Of a stretch of DNA of 64,000 nucleotides, positions 8,328 through 18,340 are shown in pieces. This DNA is from Chitinophagaceae bacterium (GTDB taxonomy: Bacteria; Bacteroidota; Bacteroidia; Chitinophagales; Chitinophagaceae). The translations under genes and the position numbers were made by a program. Location: contig CANFKC010000003.1 of NCBI GenBank assembly GCA_947447265.1, forward strand, positions 124,001 to 188,000, given 5' to 3'. The notes beneath the pieces are model-generated. The model saw only the letters and a program-made list of their open reading frames with translations. It was not told the origin of the DNA and made no database searches. The first letter of the stretch is position 1. Every line of letters begins with the position of its first letter.

Positions 8328-8440
8328 CCTCTATTTTTCCGACGGCCTCAACGGGAAAGGCTTCCACTTCAGCAACCCCAATGCCAGCCGCAGCTGTGGT
8401 TCTGGAGAGAGTTTTGCTGTGTAGATTTATTACAACAATT
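8328..8440 (+). pseudogene. Duplicated 3' fragment of iscA
   Basis: This segment repeats 8078-8188 with roughly 90% identity, including the iscA stop and the first 16-17 bases after it (GATTTATTACAACAATT). In the iscA frame it reads FSDGLNGKGFHFSNPNASR, then SCGSGESFAV and TAG at 8422-8424. The cluster-binding C102 is therefore replaced by serine. There is no start codon or upstream homology, so it is a non-functional remnant. It lies after the iscA terminator. Confidence 0.8.
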
Positions 8441-8447
8441 TTCCGCC

Positions 8448-8471
8448 CTTGTTGGTCTTCTGACCAACAAG
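8448..8471. repeat. 10-base-pair hairpin, dispersed-repeat type
   Basis: CTTGTTGGTC and GACCAACAAG pair around TTCT. Downstream lie CCGCT-TCTTTT-AGCGG (about 8542-8557) and a segment at 8568-8595 resembling 478-503. Together, 8425-8721 looks like a patchwork of intergenic repeats with no gene. Confidence 0.55.
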
Positions 8472-8721
8472 CATGGGGATCGTATTCTTTTTGTATGGGT
8501 AGGCAATTGCCCCCATTCGTCCTCGTTTGCAACAGCCTGTTCCGCTTCTTTTAGCGGTAAGGATGCAACGACGTTTGTTACGCCTGTAAAAAATGTTATG
8601 ATAGCGTGCGTTACAAGCAAGGACGATAGAATTACACCCTCCCCAATAGCCTTTAACAAAATCTTAATCCATTGTTGCATGGAATAGCCCGTTTTTTGCT
8701 TCTATCCATAAAAACGGTTCA

Positions 8722-10347
8722 ATGAAACACATCACACTCTTTGTAACGGCAGGTATATTTGCTTTTACATACACCACACAGGCGCAAACCAACCAAAAGC
8801 TAAATATTGATAAAGCCACCGTCTTCCTGAGCGGGGCACAATTGGAAAGCAGCGCGCGTATATTTTTATCGAAAGGAGAGAACGAAGTCCGCTTCACCAA
8901 TGTAGCCGGAGATGTAAACAACCAGAGCATAATTGTTGGTGCCACCAATGGTGTTGTGGTAGAATCAGTAACATTTCAGAATAACTACCTGACCAACGAT
9001 AATGTATCGCCGCGCACCAAAGAACTGAAAGACAGCATTCAGTTAATTGCCAACCTGAAACAGCCCATTACCACAAAAATTACAGTGCTGAATGAACAGT
9101 TGACTATTTTGCAAACTAACCGCAAGATAAGCGGGGAGAACACCGGGCTCTCAGTTACAGAGTTGCAGAAAATGCTGGACCTGGTCGGCACCAAAATGGA
9201 AAATTACATCGGTGAAAGAAGCAAGAACGAAGAGTTTATCAGGAAGATGGATGAGCGCATAGCGCAACTTAAAAAGCAACTGGATGAAGAGCAGCAGAAA
9301 GGTTACCAGCCGGGTGGTATGTTACTCATCAAATTCTTCAGCAAAGATGCTACCAATAGCAACATCAGTATTGCCTACAACGTTCCGCATGCAGGTTGGT
9401 CACCAACCTATGATGTGATGGCTGATGATAGCAAGAGCCCGGTTAAATTCTTTTACAAGGCCAATATTTACCAGAACAGCGGCGTAAAGTGGAACGATAT
9501 AAAACTCAGCCTGAGCAAAGGTAATCCGAATGAAGGTATGGATGCTCCCGTACTTAGCCCATGGTACCTCGCATTTTACCAGCCAAAACCGCGCATGTAC
9601 AAAAGCGCGATGGCACCGGCTGCTAATAACTATATTATTGATGGTGTGAGGGTCCAAGGCGATGCAGGTGTACAAATGGGTCAAGGTGCAGCGGAAGATG
9701 CGTCAACCATGGATGCATATGTAACTGTCGACAATTCAGGCATCAATACCACTTTCGATATCGAGCTGCCATACACGATTCCGACTGATGGGCAGCAGCA
9801 CCTGGTAGCGGTTAAAAAATATGAAGCACCTGCAACTTACCAGTATTTTGCAGCACCTAAAGCTGACAAGGATGCATTTCTACAGGCACAGGTAACCAAT
9901 TGGGAGGATTTCAATTTACTACCTGGCCCAACCAATATTTTCTATGAAGGCACCTATGTTGGTCAGGGTAACATCGACCCGAGAAATGTGAAAGATACTA
10001 TGAGTATTTCATTGGGTAGAGATAAGAAGATAGTAGTAAAAAGGGAACAGGATAAGAAGCTGCGCAGCGCAAAAACCATTGGGAGTAACGTTAGGGAAAC
10101 ATTTGCGTACAACATTACCGTTCGTAACACCCGCAAAGAAACCATTACCATTGTATTGCAAGACCAACAGCCGGTTAGCAATGACAAAGACATAGTGATA
10201 GAAGACAAAGAAACCAGTGGTGCCGACTACAACGAAACAACCGGCATTATGAAGTGGATGGTCACCCTTAAACCGAATGAATCAAAAACCATTCCTTTCG
10301 GCTATACACTCAAATACCCCAAGGGTAAAAGAATAAGCGGAATGTAA
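8722..10347 (+). CDS. Exported DUF4139 (MuiA-like) protein, first of a tandem pair
   Basis: The 541-residue protein starts with a signal peptide (KHITLFVTAGIFAFTYTTQAQ). The first domain (about 25-120) fits DUF4140: KATVFLSGAQLESSARIFL, then GENEVRFTNVAGDV. A coiled coil follows (about 115-195; KNEEFIRKMDERIAQLKKQL). The C-terminal half fits DUF4139: AYNVPHAGWSPTYDVMADD, then TTFDIELPYTIPTDGQ and FNLLPGPTNIFYEGTYVGQG. Members have been called mucoidy inhibitor A-like, but the molecular function is unknown. It is predicted to be periplasmic or envelope-associated. A closely related paralogue follows directly, with a terminator between them. Confidence 0.8.
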   Translation: MKHITLFVTAGIFAFTYTTQAQTNQKLNIDKATVFLSGAQLESSARIFLSKGENEVRFTNVAGDVNNQSIIVGATNGVVVESVTFQNNYLTNDNVSPRTKELKDSIQLIANLKQPITTKITVLNEQLTILQTNRKISGENTGLSVTELQKMLDLVGTKMENYIGERSKNEEFIRKMDERIAQLKKQLDEEQQKGYQPGGMLLIKFFSKDATNSNISIAYNVPHAGWSPTYDVMADDSKSPVKFFYKANIYQNSGVKWNDIKLSLSKGNPNEGMDAPVLSPWYLAFYQPKPRMYKSAMAPAANNYIIDGVRVQGDAGVQMGQGAAEDASTMDAYVTVDNSGINTTFDIELPYTIPTDGQQHLVAVKKYEAPATYQYFAAPKADKDAFLQAQVTNWEDFNLLPGPTNIFYEGTYVGQGNIDPRNVKDTMSISLGRDKKIVVKREQDKKLRSAKTIGSNVRETFAYNITVRNTRKETITIVLQDQQPVSNDKDIVIEDKETSGADYNETTGIMKWMVTLKPNESKTIPFGYTLKYPKGKRISGM

Positions 10348-10354
10348 ATTATAG

Positions 10355-10387
10355 TAACGAGGCTCATAGTAGCCTCGTTATATTTTT
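10355..10387 (+). terminator. Intrinsic terminator between the DUF4139 paralogues
   Basis: TAACGAGGCT and AGCCTCGTTA form a 10-base stem around CATAGT, followed by TATTTTT. It starts 7 bases after the first gene's stop, so the two paralogues are probably transcribed separately. Confidence 0.8.
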
Positions 10388-10444
10388 GAATGCGTTGGTG
10401 ATTCTTATAGAACATTGTATTTTTATAGAACAACACTCCGGTCT

Positions 10445-12067
10445 ATGAAATATACAACGCTTGTTTTATCTGCGGCTATCTCGGTTATTATGGTAGCTCC
10501 TGCTAATGCGCAAACTACAGTAAAACTTAACCTCGAAAAAGCTACAGTTTTTTTGACCGGGGCACAATTGGAGAGTAGCGCCAGGCTCTCGCTCGTTAAA
10601 GGTGAGAATGAAATTCGCTTTACCAATGTAGCGGGAGATGTAAATAAGGAGAGTATCATTATAAGTGCCGGAAAAGAGGTGGTTGTTGAATCGGTAACAA
10701 CTCAAAATAATCACCTTGCCAATGACAATATATCACCCAAGGTGAAGCAGATAAAGGACAGCGTGGAACGCATTAACGCGCAGAAGCTGCAGGTAACGAA
10801 CAAAATAGCGGTACTCGCCGAGCAGATATATGTGATGCAATCGAACCGGGAGGTAAAAGGCAATAATATTTCGCTGTCTACACCAGAGCTGCAGAAATTA
10901 CTCGATTTTGTAGGCGTCAAATATGAGCATTATCTGAACGAGAAAAGCAAAAATGAGGAACTGCTCAAAAAGCTGGACGAGCGCATTGCCAATCTGAACA
11001 GGCAACTGGCGGAAGAACAAATGAAAGAGTACCAGCCAGGTGGGCTGCTGATTGTAAAATTCTATGTAAAGGACGCCATAAACAGTACTGTAAATGTAAC
11101 CTACAATGTTGCTCAGGCGGGCTGGACACCTAGTTACGATGTGTTGGCAGATGATACAAAGGGCCCGGTGAAGTTCGTTTATAAAGCGCTTCTTTTTCAG
11201 AACACTGGCGTAAAATGGAATAATGTCCGTTTAAGCCTTTCGACGGGTAATCCGCAACAGGGCATGCAGGCACCTGTGCTTGAACCATGGTACCTTGCTT
11301 TTTATAACCCGATTCTTGCAAATGCCGCACCAATGGCTACTTACAAATGGCAAGCGGACACTGTAGAGGTCGAAGACGTTGATGGTACTGCTTTGAAGAA
11401 GATCATTAAGCACGAGGAGCCTTCTACAATGAATGCCTATGTTGCCGTGAATAATACGGGTGTTAATACAACCTTTGATATTGATTTACCATACACTATA
11501 CCCAGCGACGGACAGAATCATCTGGTTGCTATAAAGAAGTATGATGTACCGGCATCATACGAATACATCGCAGTTCCGAAGCGAGATGATGATGCGTTTT
11601 TACAGGCCAACATTACCAACTGGGAAGACTTCAATATGCTGCCGGGACAAACCAATATCTTCTTCGAAGGCACTTATCTAGGGCAAGGCGCCATTGATAT
11701 GAGCAATATAAAAGATACGCTGAGTTTATCGCTGGGTCGTGATAAGAAAATTATTGTAAAACGCGAGCAGGATAAAAAATTGCGTAGTGTAAAAACCATT
11801 GGCACCAATGTGCGTGAGAAATTCGCATATACCATAACTGTGCGTAATACCCGCAAAGAAGCCGTAACTATTGTTGTACAAGACCAGCAACCCGTAAGCA
11901 ATGATAAAGATATAGTATTAGAAGACCAGGAAACCAACGGTGCAGAATACAATGAAACAACCGGCCTTATGAAGTGGCGTATCACCTTAAAGCCAAATGA
12001 AACAAAATCAATACCATTTAGCTATACCTTAAAATATCCGAGAGGCAAAAGGGTAGAGGGGTTGTAA
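10445..12067 (+). CDS. Exported DUF4139 (MuiA-like) protein, second of a tandem pair
   Basis: At 540 residues this is a close paralogue of the preceding gene over its whole length: the same signal peptide, DUF4140-like, coiled-coil and DUF4139 order. Long stretches are nearly identical, including FLTGAQLESSARLSLVKGEN, TTFDIDLPYTIPSDGQNHLV and QDQQPVSNDKDIVLEDQE. The proteins differ mainly in the linker around residues 300-330, where this copy has VEVEDVDGTALKKIIKHEEP instead of a glycine/valine-rich stretch. The start is the ATG at 10445, which begins a clean signal peptide; an upstream in-frame TTG would add ten unlikely residues. A gene duplication is clear; any division of labour is unknown. 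Confidence 0.8.
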   Translation: MKYTTLVLSAAISVIMVAPANAQTTVKLNLEKATVFLTGAQLESSARLSLVKGENEIRFTNVAGDVNKESIIISAGKEVVVESVTTQNNHLANDNISPKVKQIKDSVERINAQKLQVTNKIAVLAEQIYVMQSNREVKGNNISLSTPELQKLLDFVGVKYEHYLNEKSKNEELLKKLDERIANLNRQLAEEQMKEYQPGGLLIVKFYVKDAINSTVNVTYNVAQAGWTPSYDVLADDTKGPVKFVYKALLFQNTGVKWNNVRLSLSTGNPQQGMQAPVLEPWYLAFYNPILANAAPMATYKWQADTVEVEDVDGTALKKIIKHEEPSTMNAYVAVNNTGVNTTFDIDLPYTIPSDGQNHLVAIKKYDVPASYEYIAVPKRDDDAFLQANITNWEDFNMLPGQTNIFFEGTYLGQGAIDMSNIKDTLSLSLGRDKKIIVKREQDKKLRSVKTIGTNVREKFAYTITVRNTRKEAVTIVVQDQQPVSNDKDIVLEDQETNGAEYNETTGLMKWRITLKPNETKSIPFSYTLKYPRGKRVEGL

Positions 12068-12089
12068 AAGACCACAATAATTTTTTTCG

Positions 12090-12097
12090 TAAATTTG
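12090..12097 (+). promoter_or_regulatory. -7 element TAAATTTG before the toxin-antitoxin pair
   Basis: It matches TAnnTTTG exactly, 15 bases before the ATG at 12113. It shows that an in-frame TTG at 12095 lies inside the promoter and cannot be the start. Confidence 0.5.
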
Positions 12098-12112
12098 AAT
12101 AAAATATTGAGT

Positions 12113-12355
12113 ATGTCAATTCAGCAAATGCAACAGCATATTATAGAGCAGGTGGGCGCTGTAAAGGATGAGAACATACTGCGTATGTTGGATGAAGAAC
12201 TATCTTTCTATCTGAGTCACAAAGAAGATCCTTCTAAATTGCTATCTGAAAACGATTTGGAAGAGTTAATTGCGCTTGCCAATGAGCCACTTGAAAAAAA
12301 CACCATGTCCCTGGACGAATTTAAAACCGTAATGGATAAATGGCGTACGAGATAA
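12113..12355 (+). CDS. Putative antitoxin of a ParE/RelE-type pair
   Basis: An 80-residue acidic, helical protein (MLDEELSFYLSHKEDPSKLL, DLEELIALANEPLEKNT, then SLDEFKTVMDKWRTR). No DNA-binding fold was identified with confidence. It is assigned as antitoxin from position: its last 16 bases overlap the start of a ParE/RelE-family toxin gene, the usual arrangement for such pairs. The end, MSLDEFKTVMDKW, resembles the toxin-wrapping C-terminal helix of Bacteroidota antitoxins in this class. Confidence 0.65.
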   Translation: MSIQQMQQHIIEQVGAVKDENILRMLDEELSFYLSHKEDPSKLLSENDLEELIALANEPLEKNTMSLDEFKTVMDKWRTR

Positions 12356-12624
12356 TTATAAATAAGCGGTTCACAAATAAGCTGCTTAGAGTACTCGATT
12401 ATCTTGAGCAGGAGTGGAACCCCAAGGTAGCTAATGAATTCCTTGATAAAGTATATGTCCGAATTTACACACTTCAATCAAACCCTTTTATTGGTCCTCC
12501 AACCGGTATTCTAAATGTAAGGAGTATCCTGATAACTAAACAAAACAGGATGTTCTACAGAGTGGACGGCAATAAGGTTATCATACTCAACCTTTACGAT
12601 ACCAGAAGCGATTACAAAAAATAG
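12340..12624 (+). CDS. ParE/RelE superfamily toxin
   Basis: A 94-residue protein with the ParE/RelE fold pattern: EIIINKRFTNKLLRVLDYLEQEW (strand, then two helices), ANEFLDKVYVRIYTLQSNPFIG, then a beta-sheet with RSILITKQNRMFYRVDGNKVIILNLYDTR. Family members either poison DNA gyrase (ParE) or cleave mRNA at the ribosome (RelE). The NRMFYRVDGNKVIIL and DTR ending is common to Bacteroidota members annotated as RelE/ParE. The target cannot be decided from sequence. It overlaps the antitoxin gene and is convergent with gyrB, separated by a bidirectional terminator. Confidence 0.8.
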   Translation: MAYEIIINKRFTNKLLRVLDYLEQEWNPKVANEFLDKVYVRIYTLQSNPFIGPPTGILNVRSILITKQNRMFYRVDGNKVIILNLYDTRSDYKK

Positions 12625-12636
12625 TTGGCCCAAAAC

Positions 12637-12663
12637 AAAAGGCACCCAATCCGGGTGCCTTTT
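12637..12663. terminator. Bidirectional terminator between the toxin gene and gyrB
   Basis: AAAAGGCACCC and GGGTGCCTTTT pair over 11 bases around AATCC. A- and T-rich arms on both sides serve both the plus-strand toxin operon and the minus-strand gyrB transcript. Confidence 0.85.
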
Positions 12664-12687
12664 GCTCATTAATTATCTGTTGGTTGC

Positions 12688-15029
<2,342 letters not shown>

Positions 15030-15431
15030 ATGAACAAATTATTGAGAAGATTTATTTTAGTTATTGGCAGCCTTTTTATCGTTTCAGCCTCGTATGCGCA
15101 AACCAACCGGGCAATGGACGATGTTATCAACGCCATTAAAAGCAACCACATACAGGATGTGGGCAAATACCTGGATAATTTTGTGCCCATAACCCTGAAC
15201 AACAACCAAAGCAACTACAGCCATAATCAGGCGCAACTGGTGCTGAACGATTTTTTCAGTAAAAACCCGCCACGCGATCTTACGGTTATGAATACCGGTG
15301 CCCCGAATGCAACTTCGAAATTCACGATAGCTGATTTTAATACGCCCAATGGCAAGTACAACATTTATGTACTGATGCGCCAGAAGGATAATAGCTACGT
15401 GATAAAGGAAATAAGGATCAATAAGGAATAA
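15030..15431 (+). CDS. DUF4783 family exported protein
   Basis: A 133-residue protein with a signal peptide (NKLLRRFILVIGSLFIVSASYAQ) and a compact mixed alpha/beta domain: DDVINAIKSNHIQDVGKYLDNFVPITL, then QAQLVLNDFFSKNPPRDL and KYNIYVLMRQKDNSYVIKEIRI. This matches the DUF4783 family of Bacteroidota, which has an NTF2-like/SnoaL-like appearance; the function is unknown. The ATG at 15030 is chosen over a GTG ten codons upstream because it begins the signal peptide directly. Confidence 0.7.
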   Translation: MNKLLRRFILVIGSLFIVSASYAQTNRAMDDVINAIKSNHIQDVGKYLDNFVPITLNNNQSNYSHNQAQLVLNDFFSKNPPRDLTVMNTGAPNATSKFTIADFNTPNGKYNIYVLMRQKDNSYVIKEIRINKE

Positions 15432-15521
15432 AAAATATAAATTCCAATAGTCAAATCCCAAATTCCCAAAGCCCAGACCAACAATTATACGGGTAAATGC
15501 ATGGCGATTTCTCAACTGCCG

Positions 15522-15550
15522 TTGCTACCACGCTATTATTTCTATATTTG
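15522..15550 (+). promoter_or_regulatory. Promoter TTG-N18-TATATTTG before the SpmAB-like gene
   Basis: TTG (15522-15524) and TATATTTG (15543-15550) are 18 bases apart, matching the Bacteroidota consensus. The ATG follows 15 bases after the -7 element, so the leader should be only about 9 bases. Confidence 0.7.
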
Positions 15551-15565
15551 TAGCAATAAGCGTTT

Positions 15566-17005
15566 ATGGCTCTAAGCAGATTTTGGCTGGTTATTATCAT
15601 CACGTCGGTATTGTACGTACTCGGCCTTCTAGCCATTGGCTCCAGCTATTCTATTGATCATGTTGTGAATGGTAAAAAGGACGACCCTATTGTGGTCAAT
15701 GAAATTTACCTATCCAGGCTGCCCGTTACCTTGCAGGACAGTATTAAAGCGGCAAAAGATGGAAAATACATTGTAAAATCATCGCTAATAGGGAAGGATA
15801 CTACTTATCTTCTGGATAAAGAGATTGTAAAAGTTACAGCCGGCAAGCAGGGCACCGATGGCATTTTACCCACCTGCAAAACCACCCTTTTCGATATTAT
15901 ACTGCCATTAATGGCCAGCCTGGCATTTTTCTGCGGCATCCTCCAATTGCTGATTGATTCCGGTGCGTCAGAAAAAATTGCTAAACTCCTCAGCCCGGTT
16001 TTTATAAAAGTGTTCCCCGAAGTGCCCGCCAACCACCCCGCTATTTCCTACATGATGCTGAATTTTGCTGCCAACTTTCTGGGGCTCGATTCTGCCGCAA
16101 CACCGTTCGGTTTAAAAGCTATGGAGAGCCTGCAGGAAATAAATCCTGATAAAGAAAAAGCGAGTAATTCGCAGGTGATGTTCATGTGCCTGCATGCAGC
16201 AGGTTTGTGCCTTATACCCACATCAATAATAGGCTACCGTGCCGCCCAGAATGCGCACAACCCAGCCGATGTTATGTTGCCCTGCATTATCACATCATTC
16301 ATAGGCACCCTGGCTGCTTTGGTAATAGTGGGTATCAGGCAAAAAATCAATTTCAGGAGTGCGGCGCTATTGCTTTCTATTGGCGCTGTAGTAGGCCTCA
16401 TCACAGGTTTGTTGCTGTACATAAGCAAACTGAATATTGTGGAGAAAAACCACTTTACCAATAACATTTCCAACGTCATTCTGCTTCTCATTATACTCAG
16501 CATTCTGGCTTATTCCTTCTTAAGAGAAAAGGTGTTTTCAGATAAAGGCATCAACGTCTATTCATCATTTGTCGAAGGGGCGTCGCAGGGTCTTAAAACA
16601 GGGGTAACCATCTTCCCTTATGTGCTGGGTATGCTGGTTGCTATATCGCTATTCCGCAATAGTGGTGTTTTCGAAATTGTTTCGGGCTTCCTTGCCAAGG
16701 GTTTTCTTGCATTGAACATTAAGAAAGATATTGTAGATGCATTACCTGTGGCACTGCTTAGGCCGTTTAGTTCGGGCGGTTCGCGCGGTTTTATGATAGA
16801 TTCTATGCGGGTATATGGTGCCGACTCCTTTACCGGGCGGCTTTCCTGTGTTTTCCAATGTTCAGCCGAAACAACGTTCTATGTAATTGCGGTATACTTC
16901 GGCAGCGTTAAAATAAAAGACACACGTTATACGTTATCAACCATGCTGTTGGTTGACCTGGTTTGTGTTATTGCAGCAATACTGGTATGTATGCTGTTCT
17001 TTTAA
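15566..17005 (+). CDS. SpmA-SpmB-like fusion, nucleoside-recognition (Gate) domain membrane protein
   Basis: This 479-residue polytopic inner-membrane protein joins homologues of Bacillus SpmA (first half) and SpmB (second half). The SpmA-like signature is NFAANFLGLDSAATPFGLKA, preceded by PLMASLAFFCGILQLL. The SpmB-like half carries VEGASQGLKTGVTIFPYVLG, LPVALLRPFSSGGSRGFMID and CSAETTFYVIAVYFG. In spore formers these proteins take part in core dehydration; in non-sporulating Bacteroidota the fused form has no established role and is usually annotated as a nucleoside-recognition or spore-maturation protein. An insert of ~75 residues between the first two helices (about residues 28-103) is probably periplasmic. 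Confidence 0.8.
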   Translation: MALSRFWLVIIITSVLYVLGLLAIGSSYSIDHVVNGKKDDPIVVNEIYLSRLPVTLQDSIKAAKDGKYIVKSSLIGKDTTYLLDKEIVKVTAGKQGTDGILPTCKTTLFDIILPLMASLAFFCGILQLLIDSGASEKIAKLLSPVFIKVFPEVPANHPAISYMMLNFAANFLGLDSAATPFGLKAMESLQEINPDKEKASNSQVMFMCLHAAGLCLIPTSIIGYRAAQNAHNPADVMLPCIITSFIGTLAALVIVGIRQKINFRSAALLLSIGAVVGLITGLLLYISKLNIVEKNHFTNNISNVILLLIILSILAYSFLREKVFSDKGINVYSSFVEGASQGLKTGVTIFPYVLGMLVAISLFRNSGVFEIVSGFLAKGFLALNIKKDIVDALPVALLRPFSSGGSRGFMIDSMRVYGADSFTGRLSCVFQCSAETTFYVIAVYFGSVKIKDTRYTLSTMLLVDLVCVIAAILVCMLFF

Positions 17006-17127
17006 TGAGCCTATTATTCGGTGATTTGTCAGTAAAAAAAAGGTTTCTTCAAGTGCCGCAAATCTATTGCGTGGTAATACATACCTGCAAATTTTGGTCG
17101 CATCACTGCAGTGCAATGATGGTATGC

Positions 17128-18135
17128 CTACCCTAGCAAGAATTTATTAGATATTGCCTTGAAAGAAATAGTTCGGTCGTGGCTGCGAATGATCAGGCCC
17201 TCGCGTTCTGCCAGCGGATGCAGTAGCGATTTACCCTCCGCAAAGAGCAACAACTCGCCAATGGTTTCAGGCAGCGTGAATGCTTCACTCACTACCGGCA
17301 CCGTTTGTAAGTGAAGCCGGGTAAAGAAATTCTTGAATTCGCTGTAGGAAAAATATTGCTGCTTATCAATATCGAACGCATTGAAAAAGTAAACGGTTTG
17401 CCCTCTCAGTTTATAAGGGTTGCCTTGAATGCCTTCACCAACTAATTCACCCTGAATGGCAACGTTGCTGCCATTTATTTTGTGCTCTATATCCAGTGCG
17501 CGCGCTACTTTCCAATAAGTATTTCCGGCCGATTCCAGCAAATCCATATTGCGGCTGCATACGCCGAACACGCCATTATTGTAGTAGAAGGTTGCAGAAC
17601 TTCCATCCAGTTTTTCAGTCAGGTAGTAAGCGTTGTTCTGCAAGCCTGCATAACCTTTAGATAAATTTTGTACCCTTTCTTCATCTGTTTTGGGTATGAA
17701 AGACGGAAAGTTGCCCTTCATTATACCCGAAAGCTCAGCAGGTACAGGCGGTTCATACTTCAGCACACCCAATGCTGCTGTAACATCATCGCCTTCGCCA
17801 AGTGCATCAAATTCTGGTTTTACAAGTTTACTTTCCAGTATACTTACCGGCAACAGCAAGCCCTGCGATAGTTGCCCGCGTAGTTTTATGGTCTTAAGCC
17901 GGAAGCCTTCCAGATCGCCCATTTTTTTAAATGACGACTTCCTTAAAAATTCATATTCAGGACTTACAGGCAGGTAGCTGTCTATTTCGCAGTAGATAAC
18001 TAACTCGCCGAGCGCAAATTCACCCTTTTTAATAACGAGTTGCCAGCCATTTATCATGGCCAATTCTATAAGGTCAGCCCCTTCAATGGGCAATATTGCT
18101 CTTACTATCTGTAAGGAAGCGAGTTTTCGTTCCAC
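17128..18135 (-). CDS. RNA ligase, DraRnl/Rnl5-like (DRB0094 family)
   Basis: This 335-residue ATP-dependent ligase has an N-terminal OB-type domain (residues 3-55, with LASLQIVRAILPIEGADLIE and GWQLVIKKGEFALGELVIYC), as in Deinococcus radiodurans Rnl, followed by the nucleotidyltransferase core. The adenylated lysine is K175 in TEKLDGSSATF (motif I). E230 lies in IQGELVGEGI (motif III/IIIa), motif IV is REGLIIRS (about 311-318), and the motif V lysine is K326 in SFKAISNKF. The characterised family member seals 3'-OH/5'-phosphate nicks in RNA, especially when bridged by a template. The start is a GTG, with AGGA eight bases upstream and a consensus promoter at 18175-18203. No partner gene (phosphatase, 2H phosphoesterase, RtcB) is adjacent. 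Confidence 0.88.
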   Translation of the reverse strand: MERKLASLQIVRAILPIEGADLIELAMINGWQLVIKKGEFALGELVIYCEIDSYLPVSPEYEFLRKSSFKKMGDLEGFRLKTIKLRGQLSQGLLLPVSILESKLVKPEFDALGEGDDVTAALGVLKYEPPVPAELSGIMKGNFPSFIPKTDEERVQNLSKGYAGLQNNAYYLTEKLDGSSATFYYNNGVFGVCSRNMDLLESAGNTYWKVARALDIEHKINGSNVAIQGELVGEGIQGNPYKLRGQTVYFFNAFDIDKQQYFSYSEFKNFFTRLHLQTVPVVSEAFTLPETIGELLLFAEGKSLLHPLAEREGLIIRSHDRTISFKAISNKFLLG

Positions 18136-18174
18136 GGGTATTCCTGGGTTTGTGGTTGTTAATCAATCAATAAG

Positions 18175-18203
18175 CAAACATACGAAGTTATTACCATGTG
18201 CAA
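18175..18203 (-). promoter_or_regulatory. RNA ligase promoter (TTG-N18-TATGTTTG)
   Basis: On the minus strand TTG (18203-18201) and TATGTTTG (18182-18175) are 18 bases apart, a full consensus match. The expected leader before the GTG start at 18135 is about 33 bases. Confidence 0.65.
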
Positions 18204-18237
18204 TCATGGGTTTGGTGTGAGGTATGCCACTAGACCA

Positions 18238-18298
18238 GGTGTGCGACACTTTAAAAGGGTGGCACACCGCCCAGCAGCGCAAAAGTGTGTAGCACACC
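18238..18298. repeat. Competing GGTGTGC/GCACACC stems between the RNA ligase gene and serS
   Basis: GGTGTGC at 18238-18244 can pair with GCACACC at 18262-18268 or with a second copy at 18292-18298. A local GTGTG-TAG-CACAC hairpin (18285-18297) competes for the latter. The serS -7 element lies downstream of all of them, so they are not in the serS leader if that promoter is used. Confidence 0.45.
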
Positions 18299-18311
18299 CA
18301 AATTTTAAACT

Positions 18312-18319
18312 TATATTTG
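18312..18319 (+). promoter_or_regulatory. serS -7 element TATATTTG
   Basis: An exact TAnnTTTG match 21 bases before the serS ATG. No clear TTG lies at the right distance upstream. Confidence 0.5.
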
Positions 18320-18340
18320 CGCATCAATTAATAGATTACT

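Noticed and set aside
8230-8330. A possible short mobile element around GTCTCGTACCTCGACATGACA
   Set aside because: It resembles phrases common in intergenic repeats of this phylum, but no inverted ends, target duplication or transposase is visible here.
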